NCBI GenBank assembly: GCA_016931855.1
Contig: JAFGDZ010000030.1
Coordinates: 1-64,000 of the forward strand
Source: Bacteroidales bacterium
Lineage (GTDB): Bacteria; Bacteroidota; Bacteroidia; Bacteroidales; Tenuifilaceae
DNA: 64,000 bases
Direction: 5' to 3'
Part shown: positions 33,656-41,792 of the stretch, piece by piece
How the letters are laid out: each line of letters starts with the position of its first letter
Numbering within the stretch: position 1 is the first letter of the stretch
Program-made: the position numbers and the translations under genes
The notes under the pieces: generated by a model
Told to the model about the DNA's origin: nothing
Databases searched by the model: none
What the model saw: only the letters and a program-made list of their open reading frames with translations

Positions 33656-34045
33656 ATGCAAATGAAGCCTTTCCTTGTTGAGCAGACCGAGATTACCCCT
33701 AAGGTGGTTTTTGATCCAGCACAGAACACTTTTTTAGTACAGGGGAAATCATTGCCCGAAGATGTTAAGGATTTTTATGCCCCTCTTTTAAAATGGGTTG
33801 ATGATTATATCTTGCAACCAAACGAGGCAACTCATATCGTATTCGATTTTGAGTATTTCAACACAGCCTCATCAAAAATGATACTTATTCTTCTAAGCAA
33901 ATTCCGCGAAATGCATAGAAATGGGTTCCCTGTTTCAGTTACATGGAAATACCCCCAGCTCGATGCCGAAATGGAGGAAGCAGGTGAGGAATTTGCCGAT
34001 TTACTGGCCATCCCCTTCGAAATGATTTCCAAACCAGCACTATAA
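33656..34045 (+). CDS. SiaC family regulatory phosphoprotein (DUF1987), paralog 2
   Basis: A 129-residue paralog of the previous gene. Shared blocks are VQGKSLPEDVKDFYAPLLKWVDDYIL and FEYFNTASSKMILILLSKF, with T70 at the phosphosite, and a closing acidic DAEMEEAGEEFADLLAIPFE. It is close to paralog 1 over the whole length but separated by a terminator and a new -7 box, so the two need not be co-expressed. An in-frame second ATG (33662) is possible. Confidence 0.87.
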   Translation: MQMKPFLVEQTEITPKVVFDPAQNTFLVQGKSLPEDVKDFYAPLLKWVDDYILQPNEATHIVFDFEYFNTASSKMILILLSKFREMHRNGFPVSVTWKYPQLDAEMEEAGEEFADLLAIPFEMISKPAL

Positions 34046-34102
34046 CGCTTGCTTTTCTTTTTAGAATAGGTTAACTTTCATTCTGTTTTTAACTACGAAA
34101 AA

Positions 34103-34501
34103 ATGAAGCCACTTAATATTAACGCAACAAAGGATACCCCTGATGTTACTTTTAACCCCAAAACCAATGTATTTACCTTAGGTGGTGTATGCCATCCTGA
34201 GAATGTAACCTATTTCTTTGAGCCAATAATAAAGTGGCTCGACCAGTATAAAGAGGAATTGGCTAAAGTGAATATTAGCAAAGAAATTAGGGTTGAACTT
34301 TTTTTTAGGTATATAAACTCGGCATCCTACAAGTACCTAATAACGCTTCTTTTTAAGCTGCAAGAGTTTATTGAAATAGGGGTTCCCGTTTCCATTGACT
34401 GGCTATATGAACCAGACGACTACGATATGCGCGATGCAGGAGTGGAGCTAATTGAGTACTCTGGCGTTAAAATACCCTTTACATGTAAGGCATCTATATA
34501 A
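34103..34501 (+). CDS. SiaC family regulatory phosphoprotein (DUF1987), paralog 3, divergent
   Basis: A 132-residue paralog with the same order of strands and helices but more divergent: TKDTPDVTFNPKTNVFTLGGVCHPENVTYFFEPIIKWLDQY, then FRYINSASYKYLITLLFKL. The phosphosite position is Ser (S73 in NSASY) instead of Thr. A TAACTTTC element about 25-30 nt upstream of the start, with TTGC 19 nt before it, is a weak promoter candidate. A bidirectional terminator follows. Confidence 0.82.
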   Translation: MKPLNINATKDTPDVTFNPKTNVFTLGGVCHPENVTYFFEPIIKWLDQYKEELAKVNISKEIRVELFFRYINSASYKYLITLLFKLQEFIEIGVPVSIDWLYEPDDYDMRDAGVELIEYSGVKIPFTCKASI

Positions 34502-34506
34502 AAAAA

Positions 34507-34523
34507 GGCAACCAATGGTTGCC
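34507..34523. terminator. Bidirectional terminator between siaC paralog 3 and the tRNA-Lys array
   Basis: The stem GGCAACC/GGTTGCC with loop AAT is flanked by AAAAAA and TTTTTT, so it serves both strands. Confidence 0.85.
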
Positions 34524-34530
34524 TTTTTTG

Positions 34531-34603
34531 TGATCCAGCTGGGGCTCGAACCCAGGACCCCATCCTTAAAAGGGATGTGCTCTACCAGCTGAGCTACTGA
34601 ATC
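34531..34603 (-). tRNA. tRNA-Lys (anticodon TTT), copy 3 of array
   Basis: A 73-nt cloverleaf on the minus strand: acceptor GATTCAG/CTGGATC, anticodon loop CTTTTAA in stem CATCC/GGATG, T-arm TTCGAGC, discriminator A, no encoded CCA. Identical to the two other copies. Last in the transcript. Confidence 0.96.
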
Positions 34604-34622
34604 TGGTACTTTTCAAACTTTG

Positions 34623-34695
34623 TGATCCAGCTGGGGCTCGAACCCAGGACCCCATCCTTAAAAGGGATGTGCTCTACCAGCTGAGCTACTGAATC
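34623..34695 (-). tRNA. tRNA-Lys (anticodon TTT), copy 2 of array
   Basis: Identical to the other two copies. It is separated from copy 3 by 19 nt and from copy 1 by 18 nt of nearly identical spacer. This shows a recent tandem duplication of a unit of about 92 bp. Confidence 0.96.
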
Positions 34696-34713
34696 TGGTA
34701 CTTCTCAAACTTG

Positions 34714-34786
34714 TGATCCAGCTGGGGCTCGAACCCAGGACCCCATCCTTAAAAGGGATGTGCTCTACCAGCTGAGCTACTGAATC
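34714..34786 (-). tRNA. tRNA-Lys (anticodon TTT), copy 1 of array
   Basis: First tRNA of the minus-strand transcript. Same 73-nt cloverleaf with anticodon TTT. A short hairpin with a run of nine T lies just upstream (34796-34821). Confidence 0.96.
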
Positions 34787-34795
34787 TAGTGCCGC

Positions 34796-34821
34796 AAAAA
34801 AAAAGGACAATCGTAATGTCC
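34796..34821 (-). terminator. Terminator-like hairpin in the tRNA-Lys leader
   Basis: On the minus strand GGACA/TGTCC (5 bp, 7-nt loop) is followed by nine T and then the first tRNA-Lys after 9 nt. It is weak as a terminator because the stem is short, but its place between the promoter and the tRNA genes is unusual. Confidence 0.5.
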
Positions 34822-34860
34822 CTCACCAATTAAGGTGTTGCCCGTTTTTCTTTGGCATTG

Positions 34861-34891
34861 CAAAAGTACTACTTTTTTCTTTGCTTGCAAA
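34861..34891 (-). promoter_or_regulatory. Promoter of the tRNA-Lys array
   Basis: On the minus strand TTTG (34888-34891), 19 nt, TACTTTTG (34861-34868): exact consensus. Transcription would start near 34857, about 70 nt before the first tRNA. Confidence 0.78.
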
Positions 34892-34996
34892 TATTTTTGC
34901 GGCTTTTTAACGCGTTTTTTATAGGGATTTCCTCTGTTTATCTAGGTTTCAAAATATACCTTTGTGTTATTGCATTAGTTTTTAATTACGTACGAT

Positions 34997-35824
34997 ATGT
35001 TTAAATCTAATTTTACATTTCAAGAAAAAGTAGTTGTTATTACTGGTGCATCTTCTGGAATTGGTTTGGCTTGCGTGCAAGTTCTTGCTAACAAAGGTGC
35101 AAAAGTTGTAATGGGAGCTCGCTCCTTCGATAAATTAAAGGAAATAGAGCGCTCGTTAACTGCTAGTGGGCATAGTGTTATCGCCGTTAAAACAGACGTT
35201 ACACAGGAGTCTGATTGTGTAAATCTGATAAACTCTGCTCTTAATGCTTTTGGGCGAGTTGATGTGCTAATAAATAATGCGGGTATATCAATGCGAGCGC
35301 TATTTGTTGATACCAACATTAAAGTGATTAGACAGCTAATGGAGGTAAATTTCTTTGGCACAGTGTATTGTACAAAGCATGCCTTGCCCTATTTGCTTGA
35401 GAGCAAGGGCTCTATTGTTGGTGTTTCATCAATAGCCGGGTTCCATGGGTTACCCGGACGAACAGGCTATTCTGCCTCCAAATTTGCCATGCATGGTTTT
35501 TTAGAAACGCTTCGTATCGAGAATTTGCGTAACGGGCTTCACGTTATGATTGCTGCTCCAGGCTTTACCTCTACCAACGTGCGCCGAGCAGCACTAACAG
35601 CCGATGGTACTCCCCAAGGATATTCCCCACGTGAGGAAAAAAAAATGATGACCGCCACCCAGGTTGCAGAGCGAATTGCAAAGGGAATTATGTACCGGAG
35701 GCGTAATGTAATCATGACCTTCGAAGGGAAATTCTCCGTGCTCCTACAAAGGGTTGTTCCTCATTTACTGGACTATATCTTTTACAGAATTATGTCAAAG
35801 GAGCCAAAATCGCCTTTTAAGTAA
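34997..35824 (+). CDS. Short-chain dehydrogenase/reductase (SDR) family oxidoreductase
   Basis: A 275-residue classical SDR. The cofactor loop is TGASSGIG (residues 16-23), followed by NNAG (about 93-96), Ser in GVSSIAG (about 144) and the catalytic Y158-x3-K162 in YSASK. A C-terminal extension YRRRNVIMTFEGKFSVLLQRVVPHLLDYIFYRIM is hydrophobic and suggests membrane association, as in the DHRS7/LC7-like SDR subgroup. Substrate unknown. Monocistronic. Confidence 0.9.
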   Translation: MFKSNFTFQEKVVVITGASSGIGLACVQVLANKGAKVVMGARSFDKLKEIERSLTASGHSVIAVKTDVTQESDCVNLINSALNAFGRVDVLINNAGISMRALFVDTNIKVIRQLMEVNFFGTVYCTKHALPYLLESKGSIVGVSSIAGFHGLPGRTGYSASKFAMHGFLETLRIENLRNGLHVMIAAPGFTSTNVRRAALTADGTPQGYSPREEKKMMTATQVAERIAKGIMYRRRNVIMTFEGKFSVLLQRVVPHLLDYIFYRIMSKEPKSPFK

Positions 35825-35927
35825 ATAATATCCAATAGCGGTTTAAAATCTGTTACAATAAACAAAACGCTCCGTCATAGTAGCAAACACCATTTTAAAC
35901 ATTCACTAACACTTAAATTCAACTACT

Positions 35928-36452
35928 ATGAAACAGCTAATTCTTCTATTCACTTTTTCTGTATCAACTTTTTGTGGATTTGGACAAGATTTTTTTGATA
36001 CAATCTTTGCCAAGTATTCTGGCGAGAATGCTATTGTAAGCATTTCTATTGGAAAGGAGCTGCTTTCGCTGGCTACTAGCACAGATAATTCAAACAGCTC
36101 TAAGGAAATAATGGATAAATTTAACGAGCTAAAAATACTTGTCCAATCAAAGAGCACAACCAATAAAAACGCCCATCAAACGTTTGTTAACGATGTTCTA
36201 TCCTACGTAGAAAAGAGCGACTATCACAAGCTTATGGAAGTTACTGATAGCGATACTAAGCTAAATTTCTACGCTAGGAAAAGCGGGAAAACAATAACCC
36301 ACCTTGTTATGATTGGGGGCGAATGCGATGAGGAAATTTTTCTTTCGCTAAAAGGGGAATTCACTACAAAGGGAATTGTTACCTTAGGTGAGAGTGGGGG
36401 GACCGATGGATTGTCTCATCTGTTGAAACTTAAATCCCTTGAAAACAACTAA
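35928..36452 (+). CDS. DUF4252 protein A (secreted)
   Basis: A 174-residue protein with a signal peptide (cleavage near FGQ, residue 19) and one DUF4252 domain: FFDTIFAKYSGENAIVSISIGKELLSLA at the start, a central KFNELKILVQSK, and the closing KTITHLVMIGGECDEEIFLSLKGEF. DUF4252 is found in Bacteroidota next to ECF sigma factor genes. Function unknown. First of three such proteins around the sigma/anti-sigma pair, 44 bp upstream of the sigma gene. Confidence 0.82.
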   Translation: MKQLILLFTFSVSTFCGFGQDFFDTIFAKYSGENAIVSISIGKELLSLATSTDNSNSSKEIMDKFNELKILVQSKSTTNKNAHQTFVNDVLSYVEKSDYHKLMEVTDSDTKLNFYARKSGKTITHLVMIGGECDEEIFLSLKGEFTTKGIVTLGESGGTDGLSHLLKLKSLENN

Positions 36453-36496
36453 TAACCCAACGATACTAATTCTATAGGTTTAAACCAGTAGGCTTA

Positions 36497-37006
36497 ATGA
36501 CTGAGTACGAGTTTGACCTGTTTGTAACGACGCAAAGCGATAGATTATTTGGCTTCTGCTACAAGATAATGGGAAACGCCGATGATGCAAAGGATGCCCT
36601 TCAGGACGTTTTTTCAATCTTATGGCAAAAGCGCGATACGCTACATGAAATACATAATCTTGCGGCATTTGTTACCACAATGGCAAGGAATAAGTGTATT
36701 GACCAATTGCGGAGTAGGCAAACAAAGCTAAAGCAACAAGGCCTAATGGATGAAATAAGTGAGGCCGATAGCTCTTTTGATGAAAGCACCGAAGAACGCA
36801 TGGGCCTAATTCAGCTAGCACTAAAAACCTTGCCAGCACAACAGCAGCAAGTGTTACTAATGAGAGATTTTCAGGGGATGGAATACGCTGCAATTGCCCA
36901 GGAGCTGCAAATGTCTCAGGATAATGTACGAATGACCTTATCGCGGGTGCGAAAGCGGATAAAGGAAATAATTGTTGCAACCAATAACTTAAAAACGCAG
37001 ATATGA
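36497..37006 (+). CDS. ECF-type RNA polymerase sigma factor
   Basis: A 169-residue sigma-70 family protein with region 2 (FVTTQSDRLFGFCYKIMGNADDAKDALQDVFSILWQKRDTLH, about 9-50) and region 4 (LKTLPAQQQQVLLMRDFQGMEYAAIAQELQMSQDNVRMTLSRVRKRIKEI, about 110-160) and no regions 1 or 3: the ECF layout. It overlaps the next gene by 4 bp (ATGA), as expected for a sigma/anti-sigma pair. The promoter it recognises is not evident. Confidence 0.93.
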   Translation: MTEYEFDLFVTTQSDRLFGFCYKIMGNADDAKDALQDVFSILWQKRDTLHEIHNLAAFVTTMARNKCIDQLRSRQTKLKQQGLMDEISEADSSFDESTEERMGLIQLALKTLPAQQQQVLLMRDFQGMEYAAIAQELQMSQDNVRMTLSRVRKRIKEIIVATNNLKTQI

Positions 37007-37635
37007 ACGTGCTTAGTTACAATGAGGTTAAGCAGTATTTAGCATGTTTTTACGAGGGGGAATCTTCTCTTGCTCAGGAGGAGGCGCTTAAGCAGTACTT
37101 TAGGTCTGCCAGCATTCATCCAGATTTTACTCAGGATGCCATGCTTTTTAAAGAGCTCTTTGCCGAGGCGCCAAGTATATCTCGTCAAGACATTGGTATA
37201 AAGATGCTTGCCAATATAAAGCAACAGCGAAAACCCAAAACCCTAATCAGGCTGTATGCTACAATAGGCGGTGTAGCAGCAGCACTTGCTATCCTGTTTG
37301 GGGGGTACTCTATTTACCTTGCTACTGAAACCGAGGTAAAAAATACAGCTCTATTGGCCGACACGTATAGCAATCCACACGAGGCCTACGAAGCAACAAG
37401 AGATGTGCTAGCACTCTTTTCTGCGGGGCTTTCTAGTGGAAGCAAAGAGCTATCCAGGCTAGAAAAAGTATCGATACCCTCAAATGCAGCTGTAAGTGTT
37501 AGCTCCATTAACGAGGAGATTTCATATCTTTCGAACCTTTCCGCTTTGAGCAACTCGGTAAGTAGCCTAAATAGGTACACTGCTTACTTTAAGTACTTTT
37601 CTCATGAGGAACCCGAGAAAGTGAGTGAAAAATAA
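37003..37635 (+). CDS. Putative anti-sigma factor (single-pass membrane protein)
   Basis: A 210-residue protein: an N-terminal cytoplasmic part of about 80 residues (LSYNEVKQYLACFYEGESSLAQEEALKQYFRSA), one membrane helix (LIRLYATIGGVAAALAILFGGYSIYL, about 77-102) and a periplasmic tail of about 105 residues rich in Ser and Leu. The N-terminal part resembles a zinc-finger-less anti-sigma domain of the FecR/DUF-type found after ECF genes. The role is inferred from the 4-bp overlap with the sigma gene and topology, not from a clear motif. Confidence 0.72.
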   Translation: MNVLSYNEVKQYLACFYEGESSLAQEEALKQYFRSASIHPDFTQDAMLFKELFAEAPSISRQDIGIKMLANIKQQRKPKTLIRLYATIGGVAAALAILFGGYSIYLATETEVKNTALLADTYSNPHEAYEATRDVLALFSAGLSSGSKELSRLEKVSIPSNAAVSVSSINEEISYLSNLSALSNSVSSLNRYTAYFKYFSHEEPEKVSEK

Positions 37636-37654
37636 CGATGTAATAATTAGACAT

Positions 37655-38185
37655 ATGAGAACGAGTATTTTGTCCATCACTTTAGCTCTGTTGATTTTTC
37701 CCTGCACCATAAAGGCTCAAAATTCAACTGTAGATAAACTGTTTACTAAATATTCTGGTAAAGAGGGATTTACATCGGTTTACATCTCTAAGTACATGTT
37801 TAGCCTGTTTTCGGAGGTTGACGATAGTAACAAAGAGATGAACGATGTTGTTTCAAACCTGAATAGCATTAGAATTCTGGCTCTTGATCAAGAAAACCCA
37901 ATAAAGGGGCTCAATTTTTATAAGGAGATAATGAAAGAACTACCCCAATCCGAGTATAAGGAGCTAATGGTGGTTAAGGAGAAGGGGCAAGACTTAAAGT
38001 TCCTAGTTAAGGAGTCGAATGGACGAATCATGGAGCTGCTGCTTATTATTGGAGGGGAGAAAGATAACGCCCTAATTTGTATTCAAGGGGACAATATTGA
38101 TTTAAAGAAAATAAATGGGCTCTCCAAATCAATGAATATTCAGGGGCTTGAAAAACTTGATAAGATTGAGGAAAAGAATAAGTAG
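37655..38185 (+). CDS. DUF4252 protein B (secreted)
   Basis: A protein of 176 residues from the ATG at 37655 (a GTG at 37625 overlapping the previous gene is also in frame). Signal peptide ends near KAQ. The DUF4252 domain has VDKLFTKYSGKEGFTSVYISKYMFSLFSE, NSIRILALDQE and MELLLIIGGEKDNALICIQGD. Paralogous to protein A. It follows the anti-sigma gene directly. Confidence 0.82.
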   Translation: MRTSILSITLALLIFPCTIKAQNSTVDKLFTKYSGKEGFTSVYISKYMFSLFSEVDDSNKEMNDVVSNLNSIRILALDQENPIKGLNFYKEIMKELPQSEYKELMVVKEKGQDLKFLVKESNGRIMELLLIIGGEKDNALICIQGDNIDLKKINGLSKSMNIQGLEKLDKIEEKNK

Positions 38186-38321
38186 GCCAACGCATTATTG
38201 AACAGTTCCCTTTCCATAATTGTTGTTTATTGATAACAATCATCATGAGAGAGGGAACTGTTTTTTTGAGTATTCGTTAAATACATTATGCCTAAACTAT
38301 TCTGGTTGGTTCTGAGTTTGC

Positions 38322-38329
38322 TATATTTG
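38322..38329 (+). promoter_or_regulatory. -7 box upstream of the DUF4252 lipoprotein gene
   Basis: TATATTTG, exact TAnnTTTG, 13 nt before the ATG at 38343. It gives a very short leader. No TTTG at 19 nt upstream. Confidence 0.45.
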
Positions 38330-38342
38330 CCAAAACATCAAT

Positions 38343-38891
38343 ATGCTATTTATGCCATATAATCGAATTAGAGCTATTGGAATTGTACTCGCAGCATTTG
38401 CGATTACGGCTTGTGGCGAGAAGGAACCTATGTACAAGTCATCCAGTGAGCTGTACCACAATATCTCTAAGCAAACTAATTCGGCATACTTTAGCGTACC
38501 CCCTGGATTAGTATCGGTATTTCTGGACGAAACCCAAAAGGGCAATCCCGAAATAATAGACATACTCTCAGATGTTAAGCACCTTAGCTTTCTTATTGTA
38601 AGTAACGATAGCTCTCTTGTTAAGGAACAGGCTGCTTACTATGAGATAAGTGCACGACTTGATAGTATCAGCTTTAAGGATCTTGCCCAAATTAATAATG
38701 GCAAAGAGCTTGTAAAAATAAAGGTTAGCTCTCAGGATACCATTTTTAATGAGCTGGTAGTTCTTGTTGCAAACTACGATGCAGTTTACTGTATTAGCTT
38801 TAAGGGTAAAATTGCCCCCTATAAAGTAATAAAGCTGGCCAATCCCGATAATATGGCTGCCCTTTCTAACCTTGAGCGTTTTAAAAGGTAA
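38343..38891 (+). CDS. DUF4252 protein C (lipoprotein)
   Basis: A 182-residue paralog of the two previous DUF4252 proteins, but with a lipobox (AAFAITAC, lipidated Cys at 24) instead of a plain signal peptide. The domain shows the same pattern: AYFSVPPGLVSVFLDE, DVKHLSFLIVSND and a central NELVVLVANYDAVYCISFKGKI. It is separated from protein B by 157 bp that carry a hairpin (GGGAACTGTTTTT with its complement upstream) and a -7 box, so it may be a separate transcript. Confidence 0.8.
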   Translation: MLFMPYNRIRAIGIVLAAFAITACGEKEPMYKSSSELYHNISKQTNSAYFSVPPGLVSVFLDETQKGNPEIIDILSDVKHLSFLIVSNDSSLVKEQAAYYEISARLDSISFKDLAQINNGKELVKIKVSSQDTIFNELVVLVANYDAVYCISFKGKIAPYKVIKLANPDNMAALSNLERFKR

Positions 38892-38936
38892 CTCGCACCC
38901 AATTGTTTTTATCATTCTAATTAAAAACAACTTGTC

Positions 38937-40055
38937 ATGAAAAAACTTCTAATTATTGGAACAGTAGGCCTTGCAATACTCTTTGCAACCTCCTGCTCAG
39001 ATGATGAGCAAAAAGAGCTTACAAAACAAGAGGCAGAGAATGTTTTAACCAACGTAAACTCCGAAATATCCCAAACAATGGGGCAGATGATGGAGACAGA
39101 GGGGATGACTGCCATTAACTCGTTTATGAACCTTACAACCTACTTTGGCACAACTAAAAGTAGCTACTTCCAGTTTTTTAATCCAATTAGCCTTACTAAT
39201 AGGGTGTTAAACGTAAAACTTAATACCAATAGCATTGTAAAGGCACCTGCCTTAGAGTATCAGGGGTTAGTTTTTGAGGAATGGATTGGAACATGGGAGT
39301 GGGTTGGCTCAACACAGGAATGGAAACATACTGCTAATGAAACCAATAGGGTTGTTTTTAAGTACCCATCATCTATTGGAGCAACAACCAACGATGCCAC
39401 GCTGATAATATCCAACTACTCATCAGTAACAGTTAGTGCAGAGGTTATTCCAACCTCGGTAAACGTAATACTGAGCGTTGCCTCAATCCTAGAACCAGTG
39501 TTTACACTCAATTACAATGCTGAGTTTACTTCCGAGGGTTTACCCCAAATGCTATCGCTAAACGTGTTGCTGTCAACGTTTAACCTAACAGCACTTGCCA
39601 GTGTAGAGTCTAGGACTAACGATGTTTTGGTAAGCTTTTCGCACCAGCTAAAAAACCAAAATGTAGTAGCAATGTCATCAAATTTGGAGGCTGTTATTCC
39701 AAACGTAACTCAGTTTAATCCTAATGAGGATTACTTCCCTAGTTCTGTAAAGGGCTTCTTGCAAATTGGGTCGTTAAAGGTTACAGCAGACCTTAAAGTG
39801 CTCGATTTCTTTACTAGCACAATAAATGGCACCCCAAGTTCAATTACCACTGCTGCAAACAGTAACCTTAAGGTTGGATTATACACTTATCCTCAGAACG
39901 ATGTAATTGCTCACATAAAATGGGCTTATAACAATGAGTATAGTCCTGACTATAGCGATGATTTACCAGTTATCCCGTACGTAGTTTTTAATGATGGTTC
40001 CGAAGATCTTTTGGCAAAATATTTGAGTAGCCTTGGCATGCTTCCTTTAAAATAG
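38937..40055 (+). CDS. Lipoprotein of unknown function
   Basis: A 372-residue protein with a lipobox (LFATSC, Cys at 20) followed by an acidic linker and a beta-rich domain of about 320 residues: an all-beta pattern of WIGTWEWVGSTQEWKHTANETNRVVFKYPS, TLIISNYSSVTVSAEVIP, FTLNYNAEFTSEGLPQMLSLNVLL. I do not recognise the family. Starts 45 bp after DUF4252 protein C, and may belong to the same envelope module. Confidence 0.78.
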   Translation: MKKLLIIGTVGLAILFATSCSDDEQKELTKQEAENVLTNVNSEISQTMGQMMETEGMTAINSFMNLTTYFGTTKSSYFQFFNPISLTNRVLNVKLNTNSIVKAPALEYQGLVFEEWIGTWEWVGSTQEWKHTANETNRVVFKYPSSIGATTNDATLIISNYSSVTVSAEVIPTSVNVILSVASILEPVFTLNYNAEFTSEGLPQMLSLNVLLSTFNLTALASVESRTNDVLVSFSHQLKNQNVVAMSSNLEAVIPNVTQFNPNEDYFPSSVKGFLQIGSLKVTADLKVLDFFTSTINGTPSSITTAANSNLKVGLYTYPQNDVIAHIKWAYNNEYSPDYSDDLPVIPYVVFNDGSEDLLAKYLSSLGMLPLK

Positions 40056-40376
40056 CTTAAGCCTATTTAGGTGTCAGCCTAGAAAGTCAATCATCTAATT
40101 GGTTGAGTATTTAAATATAAGCTGTACAATATACTAGAAGAGAAGCGGGGGTCCATTATTTGGCTCCCGCTTCTCTTCTAGTTGGAGCAGACCAAATGCT
40201 AAGGGGCAACGTTAATACTGGCAAATCTGTATATATTTAGAACAGTTTTTAGTGTATCTGTTAAAAAATAACCCGAAATGTTTTATATTTAATACTGCTG
40301 TATTCTAAAAATACAAACTAGAAGTAGTTATGATTCAGAATGTTGATTTGCACTACAATAGTAAATAAGTTGTGTT
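40056..40376. other. Intergenic region with a 16-bp perfect inverted repeat
   Basis: No gene seen in 321 bp. The notable structure is CTAGAAGAGAAGCGGG (40134-40149) and its exact complement (40166-40181) around a 16-nt loop, without a U-run on either side. The rest is AT-rich and presumably holds the promoter of the histidine kinase gene. Confidence 0.6.
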
Positions 40377-41792
40377 ATGCTGATTGTTGCCCTTCTTTCT
40401 GCTCTATTACTTGTAGCCCTAATGGGCTGTTTGTACTTTTATACCCTTAACAAAAGGATAAGTAAAGCGTGCAATGTACATGAGCATCAAACCGCAAAGC
40501 TCTCTATTGAGAATAAGGGATTACATTCCGAGATTGAAGGGCTGCATAGCTTTATTAATAGGCTGCAAAACGAGCTAACACATAGCAATAGCCTTTTAAC
40601 CCAAGAAATTCGGGAGCAAGTTAAAACGCAGGAGGAGCTTATCGCTTCAACTCGCAGAGCCGACGAGGCTGATTTGCTTAAATCTAACTTCCTGGCCAAT
40701 ATGAGCCATGAGATTCGTACCCCAATGAATGGAATTCTAGGATTTGCCCAGCTGCTAAGAGAGGAGGATATTGATGATGAGAAAAGGGATAGGTACATTG
40801 ATATAATTTACCACAATGGAACTATGCTAGTTAACCTTATTGACGATATAATGGATATATCGAAAATTGAAGCAGGACAGCTGGCTATTAACAAAGCAAA
40901 CTGTAATCTTGACGATTTAATGTTTGAGCTCTACACCTTTTTTAATGAGGTTAAGTTTAAACAGGAAAAAGAGCATATCAGCATACGGCTTGTTGACTTT
41001 AACGAGGATGAGGTTAACATTGTGCAAACCGATGGCCATAGATTACGCCAAATTATGTCCAACTTGCTTAGCAATGCGCTTAAGTTCACAGAAAAAGGCA
41101 CAGTGGAGTTTGGTTATCAGAATAATCTGGATCAAAATCAAATTAAGTTCTACGTTAGAGACTCTGGTATTGGGATTCCAAAGGATAAGCGGGATATTAT
41201 TTTTGACCAGTTTAGACAGGTTCACGAAGGATCTACCCGGAAATATGGAGGAACAGGAATTGGACTGTTTATTAGCAAGCACATTGTAGGTCTTTTGGGG
41301 GGGAGCATTTGGGTGGAATCTGAAATAAATGTGGGCTCTACATTCTACTTTACAATCCCTTATCAACATAAGGGGTTGTTAGCCAATAACGTAACGCTTT
41401 ACCAAAGTTCATCTAAAAAGTACGATTGGAGCAATAAAGTTATTCTTGTTGCCGAAGATGTTGAGCTAAACTACAAGCTAATAAGCTCCGCTCTGATTGG
41501 TACAAATGCTAGCATTATGTGGGCTAGAAATGGGGAAGAGGCTGTGGAAATGTGCGAAAAGAACCCCAGCATTAACCTTGTTCTAATGGACATCCAAATG
41601 CCCAAAATGGACGGTTACGATGCCACTAAAGCGATTAAAAGAAGTAAGCCGTCTATGCCAATTATTGCACAAACGGCCTACGCAATGCCCAATGATAATA
41701 TTAAGTGTATGGAGGTTGGCTGTTCCGATTACATTGCAAAGCCTCTTAACACAAACATACTGTTAGAAAAAATAGAGAAGCATATGCTTTAG
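40377..41792 (+). CDS. Hybrid sensor histidine kinase / response regulator
   Basis: A 471-residue protein: one N-terminal membrane helix (residues 1-22), a coiled-coil linker (about 36-100), HisKA with H111 in NMSHEIRTPMNG, HATPase_c (N-box NLLSNALKFTEKG, G1 DSGIGIP, G2 YGGTGIGL) to about residue 328, and a C-terminal receiver domain with phospho-acceptor D405 in VLMDIQMPKMDG. No sensory domain is recognisable. No output regulator lies next to it. Its stop codon overlaps the kdsA stop on the other strand. Confidence 0.92.
   Translation: MLIVALLSALLLVALMGCLYFYTLNKRISKACNVHEHQTAKLSIENKGLHSEIEGLHSFINRLQNELTHSNSLLTQEIREQVKTQEELIASTRRADEADLLKSNFLANMSHEIRTPMNGILGFAQLLREEDIDDEKRDRYIDIIYHNGTMLVNLIDDIMDISKIEAGQLAINKANCNLDDLMFELYTFFNEVKFKQEKEHISIRLVDFNEDEVNIVQTDGHRLRQIMSNLLSNALKFTEKGTVEFGYQNNLDQNQIKFYVRDSGIGIPKDKRDIIFDQFRQVHEGSTRKYGGTGIGLFISKHIVGLLGGSIWVESEINVGSTFYFTIPYQHKGLLANNVTLYQSSSKKYDWSNKVILVAEDVELNYKLISSALIGTNASIMWARNGEEAVEMCEKNPSINLVLMDIQMPKMDGYDATKAIKRSKPSMPIIAQTAYAMPNDNIKCMEVGCSDYIAKPLNTNILLEKIEKHML

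Noticed and set aside
34823-34858. Possible Lys-containing leader peptide (MPKKNGQHLNW) before the tRNA-Lys array
   Set aside because: The ATG at 34858 coincides with the predicted transcription start, so the frame would be leaderless. Two Lys codons in eleven are not strong evidence. The hairpin alone is kept as a finding.
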